Shown: one piece after another, positions 10,414 through 21,445 of the stretch
How positions within the stretch are numbered: position 1 is the stretch's first letter
How the letters are laid out: each line of letters opens with the position of its first letter
Position numbers and translations under genes: made by a program
Notes under the pieces: generated by a model
Databases searched by the model: none
The model's input: only the letters and a program-made list of their open reading frames with translations
What the model was told of the DNA's origin: nothing
Assembly: GCA_017654935.2 (NCBI GenBank)
Contig: CM065691.1
Span: forward strand, 34,226,925 to 34,290,924
Direction of reading: 5' to 3'
Source: Phymorhynchus buccinoides
Lineage: Eukaryota; Mollusca; Gastropoda; Neogastropoda; Raphitomidae
DNA length: 64,000 nucleotides

Positions 10414-13400
10414 CTGTCAACAGGCAAGTCATGAAATTAGTGTTCCATATTTTAGAAACAACAATTACCACATAATAAGGGGCGCCTGATTATAAGGTCC
10501 ATCCCCCAAATTGGACACAAAATCCAGATTTTGTTACTATAGTTTTTGCTATTTTATTAGTCACATTCAGGCATGAAAACTACTGTTCCCCAAAAAAGAG
10601 ATTTTTTCAGCCGAGAAATCCTTCCACCTGGATTTTCAGCTGACGTCAGAAGTTTTGTTGAGCGGGGGTGGGGGTGGGGGGGGGGGGGGGGGGGTTACCA
10701 AAATTTCTTTCAGGCACAAATAACTAACGTCAGAACTTTTGTTCAGCGGGGGGGGGGGGGGGGGGGGGGGGGGGTCACCCATTCTTCGTGCGCGGCTTGC
10801 TCTTCAGACGCCATTTTGGAAGTGATGACGTCGGGAGGAGGACAAGGCGCGAAATGATGATCCTGCCATTTAAAGACCCAGCATGCCGAGTTTTTATTCG
10901 ATTTTCGATTTATTTATTTTTTAGGCGGATATTTTTTTTTTTAAGGCGGAGATTGGTCGATTTCGGAAACAAATTAGGCGGAGAAGGCGGAGAAAACAGA
11001 GATGTTTTCATGCCTGCACATTATAAGGCGCAGGAGTCTCAGTCTTGAAAAAAAAAGTATCGCCTTATAGTTTGTAAAATACGGTAGTTCATCAATTCAC
11101 TTGACGGAGATGCCTATAGCCCTCACAAAGGAAGCAGTCTGAAGGCCCTCCAGGCTGCCACAGAGTTTCTCCCTGAGGAAACAATTACAAAAACAACACA
11201 AATGAGACAGTGACACAATCATGTTTATAATTCTGTCTCTCAAAAGCAGGACAGTACAATCTGTTAACACTGAAACAGGCAAGCGAAGGCAAGCTAATCC
11301 ATGTACATATAATTAATGTCAAACAAACACCAGCTTCAGTCATGCCCACTCTTTTCGTTTGATCAACACACACAAAAAGCACCTGGCCAGACCCCGTCCC
11401 ATTCACCCAGAAGCTCTTCGGCAAAATTGGGGACTTGGCGGCATACAGCTACCTTCAATTTGGCTGCATCTCATTTATTTCAAGCATTCGAAAAGAAGAA
11501 CTCAAGAAGAAAAAGAAGAAGAAAATAACGTAAAATACCATATGCTGCAATGACCACTATACAAACTTGCCGTATGGGTCGAACTGAGAACAGCATCAGC
11601 CTTGGGACATCAGGGACATTCTGCTAATTTCCTGCAGAATTCTGCCAACTTGATGCATATATCCAGTCGGCTTTATACTTTTTTGTTTTGTTTTTTGGCT
11701 GTCCCATCTTCTGGGCTGTACAGTGGCGTTGCTCCCACGCCGCTCGTTCCGAATCCCAATTCGCAGCTACACCTGGGTTTGTTCAAGTCGCAGAAACCGA
11801 GACCAGCAGTCCAAGGGGAGCGAATCTATGTTAGACCATCAGGAGGCAACCAACCGAGGAGACACTGCACTTCTGCTGAGTCACGTCGGTGGAGTTCAGT
11901 GGAGCCTGTTCAGGACACCACCTACTAAGCCCCCTACTGACGACGGCTTTATACTTAGTTACAGTGACAGTGATAACCGAATCCAAATTGGAAGAAACAG
12001 ATGTTACTGTGGATCCTCCCTTTTAAGACCTTCAAAAAATCATCCAAAATGAGGTCTTATAAGGAAGGGGTCTTAAAGGGAGGTAATTCTAACACTTACA
12101 AAGAAGGGCAATGTCTCAGAGAAGTAGGTCTTATGTGGGAGGGAGTCATATATATAATAGGAGGTCTTATGAGGGAGGTTCCACTGTATTACAAGTACTG
12201 GATTAGATAGAAATCTTGTTTACCAATCATTATCAATCCGAAGTAAACAGTCATTCACGTCAAGTTCATTTGAGTAACATTATAATTATATACCGGTAAA
12301 TGAATGAGACTGAGACTCTCAGCGAGAGTTGAGACAATCGATTTCTTTCTCTTCTTTTTTGTTTATAATAATTACCTGATGAGACGTGCAAATAGCCAGC
12401 CTCATTCTCCATCGCAGCCTCCTCAGGTTGAACAGAAGAGCTTGTAGTAGCAGTACTACTAGTACTAGTACTAGTAGTAGGGGCACTGCCTGTCTCCAGT
12501 AGATCTTGATGACTCTCTATGATGTGGGATAACACAACCTCCCTGCAACAGCAAACGCTAACATAATACCGCCGTACACAAAACATAGAGACATAAGTCA
12601 AAAGAGGTTAATTCTGTTTTCATATGAGGAATAAAAAAACTATTTTGGTTATTTCAGGTCAAATGACGTCATTTTTTTGTTTTGTTCATTCAGCATCACC
12701 ATCGACAATTTATCTTTGAAAATTGTTTTTATACAGCTTTGTTAGATAATGCATCTGGCCTTGATCAACTGGTAAGTCTAACGTATCAAATTCAATTTCA
12801 GGTAGCGATATAATGCATAGCAGCATTACTAAATGAATTTTATAAAAGAAATATCAATATATACACAAAGCTTCTTTAAACAATTAAACAAAATGGTTTA
12901 AAATGAAATAATTATGTAGGTTAAAAAATTGTTTGATGAAGAATTTTTGCATAACCAAATTTGTTTACAGCCTGGGAACAAAAATCTCAATTAAGCTTAC
13001 AGAATATTTCTTTACAATATGGATTCTTTGTCACTTTTGTGCATGCATTTATAATTAGGTAGTAAATGCATATTTTTCAGAACTTTTTCAAAGAATGCTT
13101 TTTTTTTATCACTGATGTTTTATGTTATATTCAAGAGGCTCTTATCATTTTGATATGGTTAACTGAACAATCACAATGTTTTTAATTGTTTATTTGTTGC
13201 TCTAACTAAGCTTCACACCCGCATCATTTTGCTTTCGCATCAACAATGTTTTAAACATGACGATGGTGGTTGTATAGCACAGTAACTGAGTAAGAAGAAC
13301 TTTAGAATAGCTTAAATAATACAGTAATACAGTCAAACCTCTATTATAAGACCATCCATTAAAAGACGTCCTCTCATTTAAGACCGCGTTTTGGGGAACG

Positions 13401-16400
13401 GATGTTGAACTATAAAAATGACCTCCATTATAAGGTCCCCTCCAATTTAACCGTTACCGGATCATGCTTTTGACTACACAGACACGATGGCGGGAGTCTT
13501 CCACGACCCCTACTCAGCAAAGAGCGAATTCCTAGGTGTTTATCCCTGTCCGGATGGCGGGGGTCTCCCACGACCCCTACTTGTCAATGAGTCACCATGT
13601 GTTTATCCCTGTCCGGATGGCGGGGGTCTCCCACGACCCCTACTCAATGCACTGCAGTGCTCTTTAAAGTAGGGGTCGTGGGAGACTCCCGTCATCCAGA
13701 CAGGTATATCAAAATTACGCGTCATATTACGTAATTTATATTTTATGCACATTAATGAAATTTAACACATTAAGTTAAAGCCATTTACGTTTTTGACAAA
13801 GTCATGAAATTTCATGAAGATTGCTTAAATGGTTTTAAAGATATAATATGTTTTGTGTGTCAAAGAAGTCCGGTAAAGGTTAATACCGATTTTTCCTGAC
13901 TTTTTGGAAGTCTTAGTTAAAATAGAGGTTTGACTGTAGTGTTTTCAGAATACTCTTGATTTAGTTCAGCAGTTAGTTTCATACATATAAGTTCTAGCTG
14001 ATTATGGTTCGGACATTCAGTCAGATACAGTGAAACCTCCCTTATAAGACCTTCAAAAAGCATCCAAAAAGGTCTTATAAGGGAGGTAATTTTAATACTT
14101 ACAAAGAGGGCAAATTCTCAGAGAAGTAGGTCTTATGTGGGAGGGAGTCTTATAATGGGAGGTCTTATAAGGGAGGTTCCACTGTAGTGTTAATTCATTC
14201 AAGTCATTCCACCCATATATGGATGGAATTAATATAAAGCTGTCAATTTAATGAATTTGTTTCAAGGGAAGTAAATCTATGTGCACACCACACTTTGGTC
14301 ACTTCTAAATTCGCTTCACTCCCTTAGACCACACTTTTGCCTCTTACTATGCATTTGTAGTGGTTTGAAGTGGGGTAAGTAATTGCTGTAGTTTTTCATA
14401 TATATAAAGTCTATATATATAAACAGGTCTGATCTACCCAGCCTTAGATGTCTAAACCTGAAGAAAAAACCTGTAATCTTCTTTCATTTCTTCTTTTGTT
14501 TATGTCTGTTTTTGTTTGTGTGTATGGCTGGAGTGATTTGTGAGTTTTTTGAATGATCAGACCTGCCACATGTTAGAAATGAAAAAGAGGGGCTGGGGGC
14601 CGGCGTAGGCGTGGGGGTCAGGGGGCAACGCCCGCCCTCTGAAGCTGAAAACTTTTTAATGATTAGTGAGCAGAAAAGTACCCCAGAAAGCATGGAAAAG
14701 CATATAGCATCCTATAAAGAAGTGGCTGAGCCAAGTCCACAATCCTGTAAGGATTTGGCAGAATGAACTAGAAATGGGTATGCTTATTCAAAACATTATA
14801 TTGAAATTATTTGTGAATAAAAGTTAATGAAACTTTGTAGTAATCTTGCTATGATATTGTTTTCTGTGTTCAACTGTTGACAATGTTATTTTTGCCAATT
14901 TGACATTTTGTGTTTGCTTATTTTTTATTGATTATTACGAAAATCGAAAATATATATACCAAAAAAGGTGTGTTCAAGTTCAACAAAGATGTTAACAAAA
15001 ATGATTATTAAAACATTGCAGACACAAGTCACTTACATCATCAGAGAAACATTAAAAGCTCAAAATAAACTTAGTACTTGCCTTTCTGTAAGGGTTATTT
15101 TAGTAATACAATCAACAGGTAAATGATGTTCGGATACGCACACCTGTCTGTCTCATTGCCGATCATTCACGATCGACGTTTTCGTGTGAAAAGTATCTCT
15201 ATGCTTTGTATAAAGTGCTAAACCACTCTAAGTCCGATAAAAATCAACGAAACTATCCAATTCACTGTCTAAAATAGTGTCGGAATCCTCAGCAGATGAC
15301 CGGTCGATCGATAGGCACTGCACTGTAGGGTTAACATTCCTAGCTCGTTAAAATTCCGAGCTCGCTACTATGAGAGTGACTATTTGCGACAACCACAAAT
15401 TTCACTTTTTCGTTACTTGAACCATTTACCTAACCCTAACCCTATCCCTAACTCTAGAAAAAAGTGAGCGAGCTCGGAATTTTAACGAGCTCGGAATTTT
15501 AACCCGACATGCACTAGCATGAGTCTCAACAGTCACTTCACTCTGGCCCCTATAACTAAGTCCAAAAGCACGATTGGCACACAATTTATCGGTAAAAACA
15601 TCGATAACATCGTCGTCTATCGCTTGGAACGCCGCCATTTTGATGAAAAATAATTTTCCCCTTAAAAATTCGAAGAAAATCGATCAAAGTTAGGCTTCAA
15701 TCGAGCTCCGTGCACAATGGCGGCCATAGAAACAGGAAGTCGAATGCTTTCCGGCTGTCGTTAAAGCTTGCCTTCTGCATTAGAGAGCTCTCACTTCCTT
15801 AGCAACATGACTAAACAACGTTGCTTGACGGCTCTCAAAATATCGGAGTTTCGGCTATCGCGATCGGAGAGCGGGTTGAAGCCCAAAAAATCGGAGTTTA
15901 CCCGCCGAAATCGGGGTGAACGGCAGGTCTGGATGATTCAAAATCATTGCGATGCGAATGAGTTTAATGGAATGACCTGGCAATGCGAATGAGTTAAATG
16001 GAATGACCTGACCTAACTCACCTCTCTCCGCTGACAAAAGAGCAGTGTGCGCACTGCACTTCCCTCTTCATTGTTGGAGGTGCCGCCTGAGGACCAACGG
16101 TTGTCTCCTTCCCCGTCTTCATCGGACGTTTCTTCTCTTTCTCCTGGACGCCTTTGCCCGTATCCGCCTTCTTCTTGTCCTTCTTCAACTCAGTACTCGT
16201 CAACTCTATCTTGGCTGTTGACTTGGACAGCTCCACGGCCCTGTTCAACAAAACTTGGAACCTTTCTTCTTTGGAATCAATCTTTTCATAGTCCACTCGG
16301 ACCTCCTCGCCTTTATGATGACTATCGACATGCTGAAGGATGCGCCTTTCAGAACCTGAAGTCTGCTCGCAGTAGGGGCACTTGAAAGGTTTGTAGTGCG

Positions 16401-19400
16401 TGTGGTATCGGATTTCAACTTCAATTCTTCTCCTCGTCTTCTTTTCTTCTCTACAATACGGACACATCAGCAGCATCCCATCTTCACTATCATCTGGTTT
16501 TGGTGTCACAGTCTTCAAGGCTTTCAATTTGTTACGGAATTTTTGTTTCAGGCTCTTCTTTGGGGGACTTTTCTTTTGAGGGCTCTTCTTTTTTTGTTCT
16601 GCTTGACCACTGTTGGGGTTTGCTTTTGCTTTTTTGGGCGAGTTTGCACATTTTATTTTCCGCTTGTTGCTTTCTTTTGCCTGATTTTTCATTTCTTTCT
16701 TCATCCTAGCTCTCTCATAGGCTTTCAAGCGCCTCTCCGTGTGGGGATCGTTTACATTGAACAAATTATCACGCATGACTCTCTCTATTCTGATTTCAAA
16801 GCTTGATTTGAGTAAGTGGATTATTACACACGGTTTTTCATCATGTGTCTTTCTGCAATGACTCATGACTGAATTTCCACTAAAGGCAAGAAATGCGCAA
16901 TGCCCACACTTGAAGCACCGGTAATGGTAGTGGTAGCAAAGATGTTCATAGAATTTAAACGCACTCTTCAAGTCGGTTGTGCAGTGTGGGCACCTGTATT
17001 CCATGTTTTTATTCTCCTCCAGAGCAACAAGATCCCACTGCTCTGGGCTCATGAACGGCTTCAAGGCAGATACTTCTGAACAGCTGAGGGAAGTCAAAGA
17101 TTGGATCTGCTGGGCTATCTGATGGTTGAATTCAACAGGACCCAACACTTCAGTTTGACAACCACGTCTTCCATTCCCAACAGACGAGGGAGACTTTGAC
17201 TCACTTTTAGAAGGACTGGTCTTTTTAGGCATTTTTACTTGGATTTTCAACAGCGTCGGTTTGTTTCCTGGGTGACTGGCCACCCACTGCTTCTGGTTTG
17301 CTTCCGCTAAAACATTTGTCAGTAGTGAGGCTCCAGGTGTAATCACAGGCTCGTACCAGTTATTTGGGTGAATCTCCCTCAATACAGCTTCCTTTTCTTC
17401 TGGGTGTCCCTTTGAAGCATGCACATGGACTGATTTCAAACTTTTTAAGGTGAAGTTGCATACTGAACACTTGTTTTTTTCATGCTTTAAGATCACATGG
17501 TTCGCTATTTTAGACTCAAGTTTAGAAGTGAAACAGCAAAGCTGGCACTTAAAGAAAACCTCAGACGCTGAAGACTTTGGTGTCTGGAGCCTATCTGCAT
17601 TGAATGCGGTTGGAGCAGGAGATGCAGCGTTTTTCAGTGATTCGCTTGTTAACTCGAACCAACTTAAAGACCTCCTTTGGCAGTAGAGATCGTTTCTGAG
17701 CTCAGGATGGCTGCCTGATAGATGCTGATCCAGTTCTTCATCACTGTTTATCTCTTGGTCACATACCGAGCATTTCATCTCTTGTTTGTGCACAGAATAC
17801 ATGTGCTCATGCAGAACAGTTTTCTGAGAACTGGAAAAGCCGCACAGTTTGCACTTCAACTCCTCAAGTGCGGCCCCAGAAGGTAGGGCCACTGACATCC
17901 AACACGCCGATCGATGCTGTCTAAACAGAGAGTCTTTATCCTGCGGGTGCTCGTCACAAAAATGTTGGTAAAACATCCTGTCACTGGTAGCACAAACTTC
18001 ACACAGGGGACATTTCATTAACTCTGCATGCTTTGAATACACGTGACCTTTCATTCGCACTAAACTATGACTAAAATAGTCACAGATGTTACAGACCATT
18101 AAACTGCACTTGAATGGTTTGTATGATGGACTGGAAAGTTTGATCTTCCGGGGGAGTGGTTGATTATCATCACCTGCAGTGTGTTGAAAATGATTTGCAT
18201 CAATTCTACTGCCTCTCACCATTGACGAAGGTCCAGCCTCACTGTTTCCAAAAGGAATAATTTCTCCATCTACTGAAACAGAGAGATGTCCTGCATCTAT
18301 GCTACTTTCAGCAAATCGATCAACAGCTTCCTCATGCTTTGCCCCATGTGATGAGTCTCCAGAAACATGGTCACCCTTGCTCAAAGAACTCTCTTCTCCT
18401 AAAGCTGCAGGTTGCTCTCCTGTGTCCGCAGCTTTCACTGGAGACATAAAGTTCAGCGATTTCACTTGATCGTATATTGCGGACTGGTCTGAGTGGAACT
18501 CTAACAGATGTCTGTGGAAATGGCTATCGCTGGTCATTTTTCTTGAGCAGACAGGGCAAACCATGACATCTGAGTGTTTAGAGTAGAGATGAAGCTGCAT
18601 ACTGGGCCTCGAAGTTCCTTTCAGCCCACATAAGTTGCACAGCAGCCCAACCCCTCGACTTTTAAGAGGTGAATCAGTTTCGCTCAATACCCTAGCTCTC
18701 TTTGAAGCTGAAAACTCAACATTTTCAGACAGTCTCCTTTTAGATCGTTCTTTAGGCTGTTGGTTTCTTGGCTCTTTCTGTTCATCCTTCTGTGAGGTGT
18801 CAGCAACATGTTGGTTGATAGTTACGTCACCAACTGGATCCTCTACAGACATGCACTCTCCTGTCTGATCATCATCAAAAGGCAGCGAACCATCTTCTTC
18901 ATCTGGTGGACTGTGGGTGGTTGTGGTGGTTAAGGGGGAGATAATGCCAATCTGCACATCTGCAGTACTAGGCCTTGGGCTCAGAATGCCCCCTGTTGTT
19001 GCTGTCAACACATCCTGATTTGTTCGGGTCTGCCCGGGACACCCGTTTTCCACATTGTATCCATCTGTGCTCCAGCAGTTCCTTTTCCTCTCCAGACAAA
19101 GAAGAACGTGTTGAACGATCACCACTTGGCCCTTGTCAGGGTGGGACAATGCAATATGAGCCCTGATTGTCTCTTCTTCCACATGTCTCGCTGAACAATA
19201 CAAGCATTTGACGATGCACAACAAACTCTGTTTCACATGTAAACGAAATTTGTCCAAGCTGTCAAATTTAGCACTGCAACGCCAACAGATGTAGCAATCA
19301 TTTTGGGGATGATCTGCCTGTACATGTGCGAGCAACTCCTCAGAAGTACTGGTTGAGAACTGACACCCCATGTCAGAACAATGTATCAACAGAGTCTCAT

Positions 19401-21180
19401 GGGGAAGGTGCTCTTCTAAGTGATTAATCAGACTGTCGATTCCTGCTTCCTGTCTGCCACAATGGACACAGGGATATATCATGTCATACTGGTGATCCTC
19501 TTGCAGATGGAGCTCCAACTGACTGGGCAGTAATGTGTGAAAACCACACCGTCCTTTCAGACAACCGCATCGGTAAAAACTCTCGGCTGAGAGTTGCCGA
19601 TTTGTCTTGGCCACACTGTCTTGGTGAGTGTTTGGTTGTTCAGACAAAGACACTGTTTCCAGAACTCTGATTTCACTCAGTCCTTCGGTGGGAGCCACAG
19701 ATTCAGAGTCCTGCCCAGTGGAGCAGACGGTCTCTTTCACTGCTTCCACGCCTCTGGCTCTCTGGTCTTGGCTGAGGATTTGTTCTGCTTGGGAATGTCC
19801 ACTAACATTAGACTGTAAGTGAGCTTCTTGTTGATCCTGACTCTCCGATTGAAATGGACAGTCTGAGAGATCAAGGACAATGCAGTCATCATCGTCACTA
19901 TCAGCAGTTTCAGTTTGATCCGCAGATGCTGATGTCTGCCCGTTTCTGCTTGGACTGCAATCCTTTTGCTGATTTTGTTTCTTTGCACTTATTAACCTAG
20001 ACGGAGGTTCTTCTTCAACAATCAAAACATCATCCTTTGCACTTATTAACCTAGACGGAGGTTCTTCTTCAACAATCAAAACATCATCATCGTCATCAAT
20101 TACGATAACATCCTCAGGTCTTTTTTTTCTTTCGATGAAAGCTACCAGATCTCTTGGTTTTTGGTCAGGCTGTGGATTAACGTAAGGGTTTTGTGTATCT
20201 GTGTGTCTTGGTTGCTGAGAGAAATCTGTTTGAGATGCTGCAGCATGGGGTTCATGTTGTGAAGAAACAGTAGGATTTGCACCTTTCTGAAGACTACAGT
20301 GATTTTTATCACTAACGCTAATAGAAGAGGACTCTTGAGGCAAACCGTCCTGTATCTGTGAGCTATTTTCAATGTGTTGCTCAACTTCCATTAGTGTGGA
20401 TGACGTCCCAGCACGAGGTGTATGCCAGGACCTGGGCTCTGGATTCACTGAATTCTGGCTGTTTGCAGATTCTTTATTGCCGTGGGGGTCTCCTTTGGGT
20501 TTGTGGCCTGGAGTTAACTGGAACACGGACAGGTCACCACTGCCCTCGGGTTCACCACCATTCACCATCGCCTGGGGTGGGGCAGCCATCTGCGGCAGAA
20601 AGGCCACGGGAATGACCTGGCCAGGGAGCATGCTATTCTGTATGAAAGAAGACATATCGGGGTAGAAGAATCCACCTGGCCCGGGAAGAAAAGGGGGCTG
20701 TTGCATAGGAGCACCCAGCCCCACTCCATACGGGTTTGTGGTATGAACATTAGGAGGGAATGTTCTCGATTGCTGAGGCGGAGCATTCATGGTAGCTACA
20801 GGATGTGGACCCTGGGAAAGACCTCCTAAATCAGGATTCGTAGGGGGCGGTTGCACAGGAACACCCGGTCCCGCTCCATACGGGTTTGAAGTCTGCACAT
20901 TAGGAGGGAATGTCCTTGATTGCTGAGGCGGATCAAAAGTGTCAGCATTCATGGTACTAGCAGGGTACTGACCCTTGGAAATAGCACCGACGTCAGGACT
21001 CGTCGGTGTAAAGTGCTGGGGCGGTTGTCGAGATGAAGAACTGTCTGCAGGAGCACAGCGATTGTTCAGAATGTTGTTGATCCACTGTTGCTGCGCTCCT
21101 GCGTGAGTGTGGCAGTGGCTGTTCCCTACCCACCTCTCTCTGCCACACCCAGGGAACTGGCACCTCCTCTCATTGTCCAT
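9866..21180 (-). CDS. Large multi-C2H2 zinc-finger, multi-SIM protein (three coding exons)
   Basis: Join of 21180-16022, 12542-12376 and 10413-9866 gives 5874 bases, exactly divisible by three: 1957 residues plus TAG. A cysteine motif sits at the N terminus (C7-x4-C12-x10-C23-x2-H26, resembling the C3H part of KANSL2/INO80D-type domains). Two P/Q-rich repeats follow (about 72-165). SUMO-interaction-like hydrophobic clusters beside acidic runs are at 358, 367, 385 and 434. Fingers run from 540 to 1731, with a lysine-rich basic stretch at about 1490-1560 and an S/T/acidic tail. I expect a nuclear DNA- or chromatin-binding regulator; I cannot name an orthologue. Start choice: AAAATGG context (A at -3, G at +4), first ATG after a 5' UTR splice acceptor. 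No frame breaks. No AATAAA was found close after the stop, so the 3' end is unresolved. Confidence 0.9.
10475..11086 (+). mobile_element. Non-autonomous DNA transposon in intron 2 (GCGCCTTATA / TACGGTA family)
   Basis: The right end reads GCCTTATAGTTTGTAAAATACGGTAG; the same end recurs at about 41160-41188. The left end has the related GGGCGCCTGATTATAAGGTCC. The interior holds two diverged direct copies of a block with GACGTCAGAA.TTTTGTT.AGCGGGG, each followed by a long G run. Sits between exons 2 and 3 of the zinc-finger gene. Confidence 0.55.
11640..11990 (+). other. Possible old exon or retroposed fragment inside intron 2
   Basis: A 3' splice-like T-rich tract and CTGTACAG precede a segment with higher GC and an open frame of about 75 codons (to the TAA at 11926-11928), proline-rich (VAPTPLVPNPNSQL). 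I do not recognise it. It abuts a MITE at 12007, so it may equally be a repeat. Confidence 0.25.
12007..12186 (+). mobile_element. pogo-like MITE in intron 2
   Basis: Flanked by TA. Left end CTGTGGATCCTCCC, right end GGAGGTTCCACTG; interior TTATAAGG and GGTCTTAT words. Same family as 1550 and 14028. Confidence 0.8.
12376..12542 (-). CDS. Zinc-finger gene, coding exon 2 (residues 1720-1776)
   Basis: The acceptor reads GTTTGCTGTTGCAG|GG and the donor CATCAG|GTAATTAT. The exon is 167 bases. Its first codons supply the two histidines (H1726, H1731) of a C2H2 finger whose cysteines (C1710, C1713) are in exon 1; the spacing C-x2-C-x12-H-x4-H only appears after splicing. A serine/threonine tract encoded by an AGT/ACT-rich microsatellite follows (about 1738-1756), then an acidic patch. 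The serine tract is probably length-variable. Confidence 0.88.
12543..13327. other. Part of intron 1, no feature seen
   Basis: AT-rich intronic sequence between exon 2 and the transposon at 13330. Confidence 0.6.
13330..13936 (+). mobile_element. pogo-like DNA element with internal foldback, intron 1
   Basis: TA-flanked. Left end CAGTCAAACCTCTATTATAAG and right end AAAATAGAGGTTTGACTG are inverted repeats. The interior carries three direct copies of a GGCGG(G)AGTCT(T)CC.CGACCCCTAC block and one inverted copy. No transposase remains. Confidence 0.8.
13608..13704. repeat. Long perfect-type hairpin
   Basis: Arms of 36 bases at 13608-13643 and 13669-13704 (CCTGTCCGGATGGCGGG and its inverse) around a 25-base loop, with only a few mismatches. 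If the intron is transcribed this would fold into a strong stem; that is inference. Confidence 0.75.
14028..14184 (+). mobile_element. pogo-like MITE, intron 1
   Basis: TA on both sides (14026-27, 14185-86). CAGTGAAACCTCCCTTATAA start and GGGAGGTTCCACTG end. 157 bases. Confidence 0.85.
14200..14430 (+). repeat. Dispersed repeat, copy 2
   Basis: Same family as 7835-8085. Here it follows a MITE directly and ends in an (AT)n patch. Confidence 0.65.
14431..15227. other. Intron 1 sequence, no feature seen
   Basis: AT-rich. A G/C-rich patch at 14590-14640 has no coding signal. Confidence 0.5.
15228..15638 (-). pseudogene. Short ATG-led open frame split by a telomere-motif transposon
   Basis: On the minus strand an ATG in the context AAAATGGCGGCG at 15638 opens a frame (MAAFQAIDDDVIDVF...) that runs for about 43 codons. 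It is then broken by the inserted element 15324-15509. Beyond the insertion an acidic peptide frame (SSAEDSDTILDSELDSF) ends at TAG 15228, but it is not in the same frame as the first part. It could be a first exon of an unknown gene lying in intron 1 or a degraded gene start. I do not recognise the protein. Confidence 0.3.
15324..15509. mobile_element. Telomere-motif MITE, family A, copy 1
   Basis: Ends TGTAGGGTTAA and TTAACCCGACA. Arms contain an 18-base AAAATTCCGAGCTCG-type unit in tandem. The centre carries CTAACCCTAACCCTATCCCTAAC. Exact 5-base duplication TGCAC at 15319-15323 and 15510-15514. The shared core CTATGAGAGTG..TATTTGCGACAACC is found in all family A copies. Confidence 0.85.
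16022..21180 (-). CDS. Zinc-finger gene, coding exon 1 (residues 1-1720)
   Basis: A 5159-base exon. Fingers seen by C and H spacing (first C of each): 540, 571, 601, 632 (CCHC), 659, 848, 875, 1030, 1057, 1110, 1137, 1212, 1238, 1397, 1425, 1573 (atypical spacing), 1601 and 1710. Most are C-x2-C-x12-H-x4-H, with almost no classical TGEKP linkers, so they are not the KRAB or Kruppel array type. Fingers 848-1259 form four two-finger modules. The exon ends GAGAG|GTGAGT (donor at 16021-16016), leaving two bases of codon 1720. Reading on past the donor hits a stop at once, as expected for an intron. Confidence 0.9.
19981..20088 (-). repeat. Perfect 54-base tandem duplication in coding exon 1
   Basis: Two identical 54-base units (19981-20034, 20035-20088) encode two identical 18-residue blocks (DDVLIVEEEPPSRLISAK), each with a SIM-like VLIV-EEE cluster. 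Identity at every base, including third positions, points to a very recent event or an assembly artefact. Confidence 0.95.
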
Positions 21181-21215
21181 TTTGCTCAGTGTTCAGCCGC
21201 CTGTAGGACAAATGA
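21181..21215 (-). promoter_or_regulatory. 5' UTR splice acceptor of the zinc-finger gene
   Basis: On the minus strand CATTTGTCCTACAG (AG at 21202-21201) precedes 20 bases of leader (21200-21181) and the ATG. This implies at least one upstream non-coding exon at higher coordinates, which I could not locate. Confidence 0.6.
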
Positions 21216-21445
21216 GAAGTATTTGTTAGAAAACTTCATCAAAAGCAGAATTTCTATAAGAAAATTACATCACAAGCTCAAAAGAAGACATAAGACTACA
21301 TCACACAATTCTGTATTCATTGGTGATAATAGTTTTAATACCAAATTGTCTTTCATAGTTAAAATATATAGAGGGCACAGTAACATAAGGGTCACTTCAA
21401 ACAGCATGCACTGCAAATATTCCCACAAGGAAGATGCTGTGTTAT

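Noticed and set aside
10573..10857. 94-residue glycine-rich frame
   Set aside because: Two G runs within a non-autonomous transposon in intron 2.
13487..13672. Proline-rich repeat frame
   Set aside because: Produced by the triplicated GC-rich block of a MITE; the inverse copy shows it is structural DNA.
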